From assembly GCA_964510235.1 (NCBI GenBank), contig CAZEBF010000002.1, positions 1 to 63,561 of the forward strand: DNA of 63,561 nt, given 5' to 3'. The position numbers and the translations under genes are program-made. Source of the stretch: CAYUUR01 sp964510235. GTDB taxonomy: Bacteria; Patescibacteriota; Saccharimonadia; Saccharimonadales; CAYUUR01. Shown here one piece after another: positions 32,894 to 40,841 of the stretch; positions within the stretch are counted from its first letter, which is position 1, and every line of letters begins with the position of its first letter. Below the pieces are notes generated by a model, which had not been told where the DNA came from, did not search any database, and saw only the letters and a list, made by a program, of their open reading frames with translations.

Positions 32894-33549
32894 TAGCGAA
32901 TGACAATGTTGCGGCGAGACATGTCGACTCTTCCGCCATGGTTGGGGATGAGGTTAACTAGCTCTGGTTTGGTCACATTAGACGAATAATTTTCTGCAGT
33001 GACGACACCCATTTCGAACAGTTTTTTCATGACAGCACCCAGCTGAGTGTGGAATGTATGCTTACCGCTTATTACCATGTAATCTTCGTGACGAGGGTTT
33101 TGCATCGTACCAATAAACTTATCAAAACCCTCACGACTGTAAGGTTGGGCATATTTATCATTGTTCTTGCGTCGGTCGCGTTTAGATATCCGAGCAAACG
33201 CACTGTCGTGATCAATTTGCAGCCATATCATGAGTGGCATAGCTTTGGTCTTACGGGCTACGTCACGGATTGTGCGACGTTGTACTAAACGATGCGCGTT
33301 GGTGTCGAATATCACACTGACACCCGCTTGCAGGAATTCTTCTGTCATGTACTCCATCAAATGAGTTACAACTTCGTTTTCTTGCTTATCGTATTTGGCT
33401 GATTCAAATAGTTCGTAGCGAATACGGTCACCTTGGACATGGGCTGCGGAAAGTGCCTTACTGAGTTCTGTCGCAAAATATGTTTTGCCGGCGCCAGGAA
33501 ATCCGTACAACATGATCACTACTGGTTTGGTCAAAACTATTTTACTCAT
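32893..33549 (-). CDS. P-loop kinase-like ATPase (AAA_33/zeta-like)
   Basis: From the ATG at 33549 the protein has 218 residues. VVIMLYGFPGAGKTYFATELSKAL contains the Walker A; DTNAHRLVQRRTIRDVA and a lid with RISKRDRRKNNDKY follow, as in small-molecule kinases and zeta-type enzymes. I reject the longer frame to 33759 because it runs through tRNA-Trp and its flank. The phosphate acceptor is unknown. It is coupled to the metallopeptidase. Confidence 0.8.
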   Translation of the reverse strand: MSKIVLTKPVVIMLYGFPGAGKTYFATELSKALSAAHVQGDRIRYELFESAKYDKQENEVVTHLMEYMTEEFLQAGVSVIFDTNAHRLVQRRTIRDVARKTKAMPLMIWLQIDHDSAFARISKRDRRKNNDKYAQPYSREGFDKFIGTMQNPRHEDYMVISGKHTFHTQLGAVMKKLFEMGVVTAENYSSNVTKPELVNLIPNHGGRVDMSRRNIVIR

Positions 33550-33573
33550 CCATATATGTATAACAGAATCCCT

Positions 33574-33602
33574 GTTATAAATAAAGATGCCAGAGGTGAC
33601 AA
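33574..33602 (-). promoter_or_regulatory. promoter of the P-loop kinase and metallopeptidase genes
   Basis: Minus strand TTGTCA (33597-33602), a 17-base spacer and TATAAC (33574-33579). The short inverted repeat AACAG-GGATT-CTGTT begins at the end of the -10 box. The rest of 33603-33732 is the tRNA-Trp upstream flank and shows only short hairpins. Confidence 0.6.
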
Positions 33603-33730
33603 ATGTTGTAAATTCGCGTATCATATCCCTGTCCCGCAGCTTTGCAGCTGGAGCCCGACAAAATGTCGCATCATTGTGCCGGCGCGACAAAAGGGGTCCC
33701 CATAAAATCAAAGATTTTGAGGGGGTTGAT

Positions 33731-35299
33731 TTAGGGGAGTAGCTCAGTTGGTAGAGCACCGGTCTCCAAAACCGGGTGTCGCAGGTTCAAGTCCTGTCTC
33801 CCCTGCCACATAGAACGTTCAGAAAGTTTCAGCACAGTTGCAAACGGTTCGTTAGGTGTAAAACGAACCGTTTTGCCTTTCATTTGGAGGTTCGATAGCA
33901 AGATACTTATAATCTGCCGCTTTTCTTCGTCCGTTGCTACTTCAAAGATTTTATCGCCGTGTTTGAATAGCTGTAACAGATACGCAGACGTGGTGTAGAA
34001 GTTTTGATCAGCGTCTTCTAGCCGTGTCAATTGACCGTCTATACGGGCTATTTCTTGGTCATAGCGACCTTTGTTTTCGTTATAATCATCGGGAGTAATA
34101 CTACCGCTTGTCATTGCGTCAAACGCAACACGGATACGGTGCTTGTAGTCATCACGTTCTGAACGTAGTTTTTTGAGCATATCGTCTTGGAAGCGGTTTT
34201 CGGCTTGGTGCGATGACTGTATTTCAGTTTCAAGCCGTTCTATTTCATCTGCTGGTATGTTCTTGAAGGCGTTGAATACCTGCATAAACTGTGCCGTCAG
34301 ATCGTCCTGCGTAACGTAGGTGATTTTCTTATGTTTCTTACGGGCGTTGGTGCAATGATAGAAGTGATAGGTGTGCTTGTTACCGTTCTGCTGGTTCTTT
34401 TCACGGTATTCAGTCGTTACGGCACAGCCACAGTCAGCACAGGTTATCAAGCCACGGTAGATGAACGGTATGCCGATGAACCGCCGTTTGCCTAGTCTGT
34501 TGCCGTCTAGCACGTCTTGGACCATATCAAACAGTTCACGACTGACAAGCTGTTGGTAACTATGCACATATTCTTTACCGCCGCCTTTCTTGTCTACAAT
34601 TATACCGATATAAAACTTATCACGCAGTATGTCGTGGACACGGCTTTTTGATAAATTGACCTTCAATTCTTCGGCTACCTTACGGCGTAGGCTTTCGCAA
34701 GAATACGCACCAGTGGCAAACAACGTAAACATACGCTTTACGACTTCGGAATTGAAGTTGTCGGGCAATACAGTCTTGTGCCGTGTATCTAGCGTTACGT
34801 TATTGAAGCCAAATGGAGCAACCCACGGTAGTTCGCCACGTTCTAGTTTTGACAGCTTGGTGTTCATACCGTCTTCTTTGATACGTTCAAGCTGTGATTT
34901 AGCAAACATTACCTTGAAGTCCCATTGGATAATTTCGTTTGATCGGCTTTCCTGCGACAGCACAAGCCTATCGTCAATGAAGTGCAGTTTTACCTTGTAC
35001 TTGGTGCGTAGTTCGTCAATCAACACGCTATCACGGAAGTTGCGAGTTATGCGATCAACACGAAATGAAACAATGTCAGTAATCTTATTCTTCTTGGCGA
35101 ACATAACCATTTCATTGAACTTATTGCGAGCCTTGTATTCGCTGCCCGTTTCACTGATCTTGAAAGTCTTAATGACGTTCAAGCCATTAGTCTTTGCATA
35201 TTCCCTAGCACGGGGTAGTTGTATTTCTTCAAGTGACAACCCTTCCGTTTCTTGCCTCTTTGTAGACACACGGGCAAAAATGATGGTCTTGTTGCTCAT
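33731..35299 (-). CDS. large serine recombinase whose frame crosses the att site
   Basis: This 522-residue protein shows FARVSTKRQETEG (Ser12) and RVDRITRNFRDSV (catalytic domain), a recombinase domain (GFNNVTLD... DKFYIGIIVDKKGG), a zinc ribbon (CADCGC ... YHC) and a coiled coil. Its last 24 codons are the antisense strand of tRNA-Trp (GRQDLNLRHPVLETGALP), so this C-terminus comes from the host. In the circular element the frame after Trp-Gln would instead read 40 codons found at 39366-39485. The start overlaps the HTH gene by 4 bases. Confidence 0.92.
   Translation of the reverse strand: MSNKTIIFARVSTKRQETEGLSLEEIQLPRAREYAKTNGLNVIKTFKISETGSEYKARNKFNEMVMFAKKNKITDIVSFRVDRITRNFRDSVLIDELRTKYKVKLHFIDDRLVLSQESRSNEIIQWDFKVMFAKSQLERIKEDGMNTKLSKLERGELPWVAPFGFNNVTLDTRHKTVLPDNFNSEVVKRMFTLFATGAYSCESLRRKVAEELKVNLSKSRVHDILRDKFYIGIIVDKKGGGKEYVHSYQQLVSRELFDMVQDVLDGNRLGKRRFIGIPFIYRGLITCADCGCAVTTEYREKNQQNGNKHTYHFYHCTNARKKHKKITYVTQDDLTAQFMQVFNAFKNIPADEIERLETEIQSSHQAENRFQDDMLKKLRSERDDYKHRIRVAFDAMTSGSITPDDYNENKGRYDQEIARIDGQLTRLEDADQNFYTTSAYLLQLFKHGDKIFEVATDEEKRQIISILLSNLQMKGKTVRFTPNEPFATVLKLSERSMWQGRQDLNLRHPVLETGALPTELLP
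33733..33808 (+). tRNA. tRNA-Trp (anticodon CCA)
   Basis: The acceptor stem AGGGGAG pairs with CTCCCCT, followed by discriminator G and encoded CCA. The anticodon arm is CCGGT-CTCCAAA-ACCGG, and the T arm GCAGGTTCAAGTCCTGT is intact. The 76-nt gene is complete. The 3' end CTGCCA (33803-33808) is repeated at 39486-39491, the other end of the integrated element. Confidence 0.96.
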
Positions 35300-35484
35300 A
35301 TATCAACCTTGCTGTCTTCTATGAGCTTATAGACATCTTCAACCTTGAATAGGTAGGATTTACCAACTTTGTAGGCGGTGATTTTGCCCGATTTTATCCA
35401 TCTGTAAATAGTTATTTTGCTGACTTGCAACAGTTCACAAACGTCTTCAATTTTGTAAAACTGGCTATCTTTCATACTTATCAT
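35296..35484 (-). CDS. excisionase/MerR-type helix-turn-helix protein
   Basis: The 62 residues read as an HTH_17 domain: FYKIEDVCELLQVSKITIYRWIKSGKI then AYKVGKSYLFKVEDV, both in the usual spacing. Such proteins act as recombination directionality factors or small repressors. It overlaps the recombinase start by 4 bases, so it is the likely excision partner. Confidence 0.85.
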   Translation of the reverse strand: MISMKDSQFYKIEDVCELLQVSKITIYRWIKSGKITAYKVGKSYLFKVEDVYKLIEDSKVDI

Positions 35485-35500
35485 TATATATCATTCCTTA

Positions 35501-36658
35501 TCACTTATCTAAATATCTTTGCAGCTTTACGGGCATAAATTTTTCTAGCTGTTCATCTATCACATCAAAGCTGGCTATCTTGCGTTTGGCGAAGTTTAAG
35601 CTGTTAATTTTCCTGTTCAGGTTATACCATTGCTGGTTTGTGAAGTTACCGATATTACGAACATCACGGCTACCAGTTGTTTCCATCAGCGTCTTGTATG
35701 CTACTGCTTCCATAATCGTTCCAATCTGCGTCCGTGGGTTTTGTATGGATAGCTCGGTGAGTAATGCTGGTGCTGTTTTGTCTGATAGCGATATAGCAGG
35801 ATACGTTTCACGGAGGTTGTCTATTTCGTATTTCAGCATAATCTTGGCGGTGCTTTCCCGAAACAGCTCACGAAGCGTCAGATCGCCAGTTTCAATACCT
35901 GCGTCTTTGAGCGACTTCTTGATTTGCCGTCTGCCGATATATCGTGCTTCAACACGCACCATTTCAAACGGGCTGGCAAGCGGACTTTCATCAAACAACG
36001 ACATCTGGCAGTAGTAGTCTTTTTCAAGCAAGCCACCTTCGGTTACTTTGGACTTGGCGTGTTCTTTCAGCTTATCGTAGATACATAAACCCCATTTACG
36101 ACTGTAAAAGTGCATTGCTTCGCCATTGTTGAGGTATTTTTGACCATCGCTTTTCTTCTGTGCGGTGTAGTTGCACTTTGATATGTCGGTGATAACACCG
36201 TGGGCGGTTGAATAGTCTGTGAGTGTGATGTTCTTTGAGTAGTGTATGGTGCTGACAGTAGCGTCTTTTAGCGTATTCGGACCTTTGACGATTACGCCTA
36301 TATTGTAAAGTTTGCGGTGAAGCTGGACACACAGGTAATCAAGATCGCTTTGGCTAATTTCATTGAAGTTATCATTGTGTATGACCTTTGGTGCAGAAAA
36401 CTCAACGTTGAGCGTGATTGGCACACCGCCACGCCGCACAGCCTTGATAAGCGTCAGACGGGGCATATAGTTGCCATCAGCCTTTTCTTTGGCAGTGGGG
36501 TTACGTTCTACCAAAAATGCCTTCTTCGTGCCGAACTGTATAAACGGCGGTCTGAAAAAGTTAGTTACGTCAGTTGCAAATTGTTTATAGCAACCTTCCA
36601 TAATTTCAAAATCTTTACGCCAATCTAGCGTTATTAAAACCGTATCTACCATTTTCAT
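35501..36658 (-). CDS. probable replication initiation protein (phage/plasmid gpII-like)
   Basis: The 385 residues have an early beta domain (RLTLIKAVRRGGVPITLNVEFSAPK), a central part with MHFYSRKWGLCIYDKLKEHAKS and FEMVRVEARYIGRRQIKKSLKDAGI, which recalls rolling-circle replication proteins of plasmids and filamentous phages, and a helical C-terminus. I see no certain catalytic Tyr motif. It could start at either of two nearby ATGs and overlaps the SpoVG-like gene by about 44 bases. Confidence 0.5.
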   Translation of the reverse strand: MKMVDTVLITLDWRKDFEIMEGCYKQFATDVTNFFRPPFIQFGTKKAFLVERNPTAKEKADGNYMPRLTLIKAVRRGGVPITLNVEFSAPKVIHNDNFNEISQSDLDYLCVQLHRKLYNIGVIVKGPNTLKDATVSTIHYSKNITLTDYSTAHGVITDISKCNYTAQKKSDGQKYLNNGEAMHFYSRKWGLCIYDKLKEHAKSKVTEGGLLEKDYYCQMSLFDESPLASPFEMVRVEARYIGRRQIKKSLKDAGIETGDLTLRELFRESTAKIMLKYEIDNLRETYPAISLSDKTAPALLTELSIQNPRTQIGTIMEAVAYKTLMETTGSRDVRNIGNFTNQQWYNLNRKINSLNFAKRKIASFDVIDEQLEKFMPVKLQRYLDK

Positions 36659-36920
36659 TGCTCACTACTTCTTCAAACTTAACTGCTACTGCTTGTTCAA
36701 TCGTCAAACCGACTTGCCGACTAATTGGGTAATACACATCAATATCCCTACCCATTACCTTGCGTGTCGGATACACAAGCCGATAACCGCCACTTGGTCG
36801 GCTAAAAATGCCTACCGAGCCGCAATAGATGGTTTCGTATAGCACGAAGCTGGCAAAGCCAATCAAGCCATTATCCGCTTTGACTGGCACTATCTGAACT
36901 TCGCTGATCATCTTCAACAT
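36615..36920 (-). CDS. SpoVG-like protein
   Basis: The 101 residues (or 98 from the second ATG at 36911) begin SEVQIVPVKADNGLIGFASFVLY and contain GIFSRPSGGYRLVYPTRK. This parallels the SpoVG core, including its S-R-K turn, followed by YYPISRQ where SpoVG has the HPI strand. Such proteins bind nucleic acid and are common in Gram-positive integrative elements. It overlaps genes on both sides. Confidence 0.55.
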   Translation of the reverse strand: MLKMISEVQIVPVKADNGLIGFASFVLYETIYCGSVGIFSRPSGGYRLVYPTRKVMGRDIDVYYPISRQVGLTIEQAVAVKFEEVVSNENGRYGFNNARLA

Positions 36921-37050
36921 TTACTTCGCCTTTCTGTAACTTTTCAATTACCTTTTCCCGCTGGTCTATTTTGATCAGTAATTTAGTCAGCAAAAGCATA
37001 GGGTCGGGCTTTGCGACCTGTGTGTCTTGTTGATTTGGTTGCTTGATCAT
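36871..37050 (-). CDS. small helical protein, 59 aa
   Basis: ATG at 37050 gives MIKQPNQQDTQVAKPDPMLL, then an amphipathic helix (LTKLLIKIDQREKVIEKLQKG) and a polar Ser/Asp tail. It overlaps the SpoVG-like gene start, as expected in a compact operon. No family is recognised; a short coiled coil is likely. Confidence 0.5.
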   Translation of the reverse strand: MIKQPNQQDTQVAKPDPMLLLTKLLIKIDQREKVIEKLQKGEVNVEDDQRSSDSASQSG

Positions 37051-37089
37051 ACACCGATGGTATGAAAAAGCTATTTAGCCTAATTCTGG

Positions 37090-37902
37090 CTATTTTTTGG
37101 ACGGAGCAATGTATTTTGGATTGAGCCGCACCGATTTGGTAGTGAGCTTGAATAAGTCTGATATGTTCGTGGACTTTTCAACACGGGCGTTCATCTTTTG
37201 GATAATGTCGTATACCTTATTCCAGTCAGTAGGTTTTTGCAGATCAGGCAGATAGTCATACAGACTATCCCAAACGGCATGGAAGTCTTTGAGTTGCCAT
37301 AGTTCGTGTGGCTTACTAAACATTAGCTTGCAAATAGCTGGTGAGTATTCGGCATTTTTATTGAAGCGTATGGCTTCGTCAGCAAAGAATATGGTGCGGT
37401 TTTTAGTGTCATATCTGGCTGGTTCTACGACTTGGGTTACGGTTGGCAATGACCGTTCGCTACTTTCTTCGTAGTCAAAGATAATGTGGCGTAGTTCGGC
37501 GACCCGATCCCCAAAATCATCCAGTATGTCATCTAGCTTACGTTCATTTTCTGTTAGTTCGCTGATAGATAAATTGCTCACACCCGATCCCCGTGGATCG
37601 TTGAACTGCATTTTGTAGCGTGTCTTGCCAATCCTGACCAACACATCTTCCACGTTTTTTATCCAGCCGTCTATGTATTGTTTGGCAGACTGTAGAAGCT
37701 CAACAGTTCGTTCGTGTTCTGGTTCGGGAGTGGGGTATCCAAAAGTGGGTATACCGAAAGGACCAGTTTTTGTTATCTGGGGCATGGACATTGCACTGGG
37801 CATTCTGGTAGGCACTATGGCAGAATAAAGTTTGCCAAACTTATCGCTGGCTTTACTGCCATCATCATACAACCTTACTAATTCAGCTACATCTTCTTTC
37901 AT
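37090..37902 (-). CDS. hypothetical element protein, 270 aa
   Basis: From ATG 37902 after GGGAAGATGT (the longer frame to 37959 lacks a site). It begins MKEDVAELVRLYDDG, has a Pro/Gly-rich loop (GPFGIPTFGYPTPEPEHE), long charged helices (LLQSAKQYIDGWIKNVEDVL; ISELTENERKLDDILDDFGDRV) and a C-terminal domain with HELWQLKDFHAVWDSLYDYL. No membrane segment. I do not recognise it; it is cargo or an accessory gene of the tRNA-Trp element. Confidence 0.6.
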   Translation of the reverse strand: MKEDVAELVRLYDDGSKASDKFGKLYSAIVPTRMPSAMSMPQITKTGPFGIPTFGYPTPEPEHERTVELLQSAKQYIDGWIKNVEDVLVRIGKTRYKMQFNDPRGSGVSNLSISELTENERKLDDILDDFGDRVAELRHIIFDYEESSERSLPTVTQVVEPARYDTKNRTIFFADEAIRFNKNAEYSPAICKLMFSKPHELWQLKDFHAVWDSLYDYLPDLQKPTDWNKVYDIIQKMNARVEKSTNISDLFKLTTKSVRLNPKYIAPSKK

Positions 37903-37990
37903 ACATCTTCCCGAAACTACCACGCAACAACTGTGAAGTATCTTATACCATAATAACACCTAGCAAGGTGTCAGATGATTGATTGCTAAA

Positions 37991-38287
37991 CTAGCGTAAC
38001 AGCCCGACAACAATTAAAACGTCAAGCACTATCCAAAGTAACTGGACAAAGATGATGGGTTTTTCCTTGTGTTTCAAGCCATAGAATAACCAGATAACAG
38101 CAATTACAAAATAGGATAGCCAAGATACGACTGATACACCATCACTTTTTTCTATCCATATTGAATAAACTTGCGGCAGCGTCATTATCGGACCGAGTAT
38201 GACAGCAAGATAAACCAGCTTATCTATGGAAGATTGCTTTTTTTTGCGTTTTTTGTGCAAATGTTTATGGTGACTATTTACGCTCAT
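37991..38287 (-). CDS. SemiSWEET/PQ-loop-like small membrane protein
   Basis: The 98 residues have a basic, His/Lys-rich start (HHKHLHKKRKKKQ), then three membrane helices. The first carries the PQ motif (LGPIMTLPQVYSIW) and the second and third follow with short loops (VVSWLSYFVIAVIWLFYGL; IFVQLLWIVLDVLIVVGLL). This is the size and layout of a SemiSWEET protomer, which dimerises to move sugars. On a mobile element it would be unusual cargo. Substrate unknown. Confidence 0.7.
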   Translation of the reverse strand: MSVNSHHKHLHKKRKKKQSSIDKLVYLAVILGPIMTLPQVYSIWIEKSDGVSVVSWLSYFVIAVIWLFYGLKHKEKPIIFVQLLWIVLDVLIVVGLLR

Positions 38288-38407
38288 TTTTGTATTTTTT
38301 GCTTATGCTAAAACCATTGTATCAAAAGTGCTGGTATTTTTGCAGCCGAAAAAATCGGGTATATAGACGGCGGAGTACATATAGCGGATACGAAGGGCGA
38401 CTACCCC

Positions 38408-39358
38408 CTATGCTACTTCTTTCGGTTTTCCTTCATAAAAGGGTAGTAAATCTTCCAGATACTCTTTGCTGGTAGCGTAGGCATAGTCTTTAGACCAACG
38501 CACTAGCAATAGATTGCTCTGAATTATCATTTCATCATTTGTTATGGCGTGTCTTTTTTGCTTCTTACCAGATTTTAGGGGGTCTATGAGTTCAATGAGT
38601 ATTTCAGGTGTCAGGGCTAGATAGTGTCGTCTTTGGGCGATATGATTGCTGTTCATTTTTTCAATCATTGTTTTACCAGTATTATTGAATACCTCAACCA
38701 CTGGTGTATCTGTAGTTATAAACTTCTTTGAGCCTTTGGCTAGATAGAACCGCCACTTTTTTATGACAAACCACCTATGAAACTCTTCGCATTTGGCAAT
38801 AAGTTGTAGGTGGTTAACATTATCATCAAAAGTTAGTTCATATTCGCCACTTTCAAACGTCTTTCTTGCGTCTTCGATCTGTTCATCGGTTACTTCATAT
38901 CCTTCTTTTTCCAATGCCTCTTTAGCCCCGTCAGTAAAGTTCGGGTGCGACGCCATTAGCGTAGTCATCTGCTTCATACCATCAGCCATAGTCTTATTTA
39001 CTTGATTACGCATTCGTGGGCTTCTAATCCAAAGAGAAGCCATAAACCACGCCAAAATATCTAGCTGATGGTCTGTTAGTGGTTTGTAATTCCATATTGC
39101 GTCAACTATATCGTCATACTCTTTAGCGAACTTATCTTCAATTTCGCCAAAAAACTGCTCAAATACTTGGCTTGTTTCATCTTCTTTTCCGGTTTCAACG
39201 GCGTAGTAAAAATCAGCGTAACAAACGCCACTGTAAGGTTGTGCTTTTATAACTTTGCCTTTTTGAATATCTAAAGTCTGCAACAAATTATCAATCGCAA
39301 ATCGTTTGAAATAAAACCGTGGTGCGAAGTGTTGCTTCTTTGTTATCTGATTTGCCAT
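38408..39358 (-). CDS. DUF4238 family protein
   Basis: The 316 residues start KKQHFAPRFYFKRFAI, the typical Q-H-x-x-P-R-F-x-L opening of DUF4238, and contain FITTDTPVVEVFN in the second half, also usual for the family. Its function is not known to me. It is the first gene of the element as read from the right end, and its ATG lies 4 bases after the stop of the stranded recombinase tail. Confidence 0.75.
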   Translation of the reverse strand: MANQITKKQHFAPRFYFKRFAIDNLLQTLDIQKGKVIKAQPYSGVCYADFYYAVETGKEDETSQVFEQFFGEIEDKFAKEYDDIVDAIWNYKPLTDHQLDILAWFMASLWIRSPRMRNQVNKTMADGMKQMTTLMASHPNFTDGAKEALEKEGYEVTDEQIEDARKTFESGEYELTFDDNVNHLQLIAKCEEFHRWFVIKKWRFYLAKGSKKFITTDTPVVEVFNNTGKTMIEKMNSNHIAQRRHYLALTPEILIELIDPLKSGKKQKRHAITNDEMIIQSNLLLVRWSKDYAYATSKEYLEDLLPFYEGKPKEVA

Positions 39359-39362
39359 ATTC

Positions 39363-39491
39363 CTATTTTACAACCGTATGAGCCGCAAGCACAGGTGTAA
39401 AGCCATGATTATCGAGTATCGGTTTAAGTATTTCTGATATTATTTCAAAAGGCAGTTTGGGGTTACATATTGCGTCCTTTAGGGGCTGCCA
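39363..39491 (-). pseudogene. stranded C-terminal tail of the serine recombinase (attP-split)
   Basis: Reading the minus strand from TGGCAG (39491-39486), the same six bases as codons Trp-Gln of the recombinase, the frame gives 40 more codons and ends in TAG at 39365-39363. The product contains NPKLPFEIISEILKPILDN and GFTPVLAAHTVVK. In the joined circle it is in frame with the recombinase. In the integrated state it has no ATG, and TAA lies five codons upstream of TGGCAG. Chance of no stop in 40 codons is roughly one in seven, so support comes also from the tight 4-base spacing to the next gene. Confidence 0.55.
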
Positions 39492-39499
39492 AAACAAAT

Positions 39500-39530
39500 G
39501 GATCCCTTAGTGGGGTCCTTTTGTTTTGTT
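39500..39530 (+). terminator. probable original terminator of tRNA-Trp
   Basis: GGATCCC-TTAGT-GGGGTCC is followed by CTTTTGTTTTGTTT. It begins 9 bases after the right attachment repeat, in the sense direction of the tRNA. Confidence 0.7.
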
Positions 39531-39531
39531 T

Positions 39532-39770
39532 GTGACATAGGCTTGGTTCTGCGACGTGGATTTTGCTTTAGCAAAAGATACAAGTCGCTTGTGCATTCGT
39601 GAAGTGCTGCGCACAGAAGCTTGCTTCGAGCACAGTACAAAACGGCCATGGGCTGACTGTCTCCCGTCGTTAGATAAAACCCAAGAACCCGCGGCTCGTA
39701 TAACCGCGGGTTGGTTGATTCTCTGGCCTAATGTGAGCTCAGCCTTGATGGTAAATATATGTGTATGTAT
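39532..39770. other. intergenic region with strong hairpins
   Basis: No gene is seen. GCGAC...TTTTGC-TTTA-GCAAAA...GTCGC (about 39552-39594) and GTGCT-GCGCACA-GAAG-CTTG-CTTC-G-AGCAC (39604-39633) are stable stems. AACCCGCGG...CCGCGGGTT (about 39689-39715) may be a bidirectional terminator. The CTTG-capped stem resembles hairpins downstream of tRNA-Tyr and tRNA-Thr. Before the element inserted, this region followed tRNA-Trp directly. Confidence 0.5.
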
Positions 39771-40412
39771 TTATCTCAAGCCAAGTTTTGCACTACATGC
39801 TGGCCAGTGTCCCCAACCGCCGCTTGCACGTAGCATTTCACCACGTCGTATTTGTTCAGACTTACTTGCCTGATGTGGGTAGCCAGAGCCACCTACACCA
39901 CGCCAGCTACTCAGACTAAATTGTAGTCCACCGTAGTAACCGTTACCTGTGTTGATTGACCAGTTGCCGCCTGATTCACAAGCTGCCAGTCTATCCCAGA
40001 CACCACCGCTTGCTGGGTTTGCAACGGCTCGTGCGGGTTGCTGGCGAGCGCTCTGTGTTCTGGCCTGTGCCTGAGGCTGGGCTGTCTGCACTGGTGCAGC
40101 AACTGCCGCGGCTTTTCCAGGGATAGGCCGTTCATTTAGCTTCTCAGATTTAGATGGTATGCGTACCTTTTGACCTGGATGGATTACATCCGGATCACTT
40201 ATTTTTTTGTTTGCGTAGAAGATTCGCAGATACGTCGTGTCATGCTTCTTGGCAATCTTCGACAAGCTATCGCCCTGTTGGACAGTAGCCACTACTTGCT
40301 TAACTTCTTGTTTTGGTTGCGCAGGCTCAGCTTGAGCATGCGCTGTTGCCCCAGTTGTAGACAGCACAATGCCGCCTAAAACCAGGCCTACTATAGATGC
40401 GACTAATCGCAT
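39771..40412 (-). CDS. secreted LysM protein with Rpf-like transglycosylase domain
   Basis: From ATG 40412 after AAGGAGG the protein has 213 residues. It has a signal peptide (MRLVASIVGLVLGGIVLSTTG, cut near AHA-Q), a LysM domain (VQQGDSLSKIAKKHDTTYLRI ... VIHPGQKVRIP), an Ala/Gln linker and a resuscitation-promoting-factor-like domain (VWDRLAACESGGNWSINTGNG with the catalytic Glu, and GGLQFSLSSWRGVGG). It should bind and cut peptidoglycan outside the cell, perhaps of its own wall or of an actinobacterial host. Confidence 0.9.
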   Translation of the reverse strand: MRLVASIVGLVLGGIVLSTTGATAHAQAEPAQPKQEVKQVVATVQQGDSLSKIAKKHDTTYLRIFYANKKISDPDVIHPGQKVRIPSKSEKLNERPIPGKAAAVAAPVQTAQPQAQARTQSARQQPARAVANPASGGVWDRLAACESGGNWSINTGNGYYGGLQFSLSSWRGVGGSGYPHQASKSEQIRRGEMLRASGGWGHWPACSAKLGLR

Positions 40413-40643
40413 AGTTTGCCTCCTTATACCCGTTCGTAATGTACCCGTTATTGCTATTTTTAAATGCGTAGCGATTGCTACGTGGGTCATTTAGGTAGTT
40501 GCGCTTTTTCACCTCACACGTAAAAAAGACACGATGAGTAGCGTACCAAACGCAAGTTTAAAGTCAAACAATCATTCAGTACAGTTGACAAAAAAGCAAA
40601 CGCACTCCCTGTTGAGAGTGCGCTTATGCTATGTTGTGATTTT

Positions 40644-40841
40644 TTACTTTGTTACTTGATTTCGACCAAGGTTTTTCTTGGTTTCTGTGTACCAAGTATG
40701 CTTACGAAGCACAGGATTATACTTCTTCAGACGCAATTTGTCTGGTGTGTTCATAGTGTTTTTCTTGGTGTAGTAGTGTCGATGACCAGTTTCTTCGCAT
40801 ACTAGACCAATTACTTTTCGCTTGTCGCCTTTTTTTGCCAT
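40644..40841 (-). CDS. rpmG: ribosomal protein bL33
   Basis: This 65-residue protein contains HRHYYTKKNTMNTPDKLRLKKYNP and ends in the typical basic tail. It is the cysteine-poor form without a zinc ribbon; only one Cys is present. Its start abuts the PspC gene. Confidence 0.92.
   Translation of the reverse strand: MAKKGDKRKVIGLVCEETGHRHYYTKKNTMNTPDKLRLKKYNPVLRKHTWYTETKKNLGRNQVTK

Larger units (their letters stand above)
33803..39491 (-). mobile_element. 5.7-kb integrated element in tRNA-Trp
   Basis: The boundaries are CTGCCA at the tRNA 3' end and CTGCCA at 39486-39491. Just beyond the right copy lies an intrinsic terminator, which fits as the original trailer of tRNA-Trp pushed away by the insertion. 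All eight genes are on the minus strand in the order DUF4238, SemiSWEET-like, unknown, 59-aa, SpoVG-like, Rep-like, HTH, recombinase. It encodes a replication-type protein but no capsid or conjugation genes, so it resembles a plasmid-like integrative element. The exact crossover base is not proven. Confidence 0.75.

Noticed and set aside
33549..33759. Upstream extension of the P-loop kinase ORF by 70 residues
   Set aside because: It would run through the tRNA-Trp gene and promoter region; ATG 33549 starts the P-loop domain and has a promoter at the right distance.
39604..39640. Fragment of 16S rRNA
   Set aside because: GAAGCTTGCTTC also occurs in helix 6 of some 16S genes, but the flanks do not match rRNA.
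40327..40512. Asn/Tyr-rich ORF overlapping the start of the Rpf gene
   Set aside because: It needs a poorly placed GTG start and shares most of its length with the signal-peptide region of the Rpf gene in another frame.
40413..40643. Possible c-di-AMP riboswitch upstream of the Rpf gene
   Set aside because: Such riboswitches occur before rpf genes in actinobacteria, but I do not see the conserved core; only a GTAGC-AATC-GCTAC hairpin and a possible TTGACT/TACGCT promoter.
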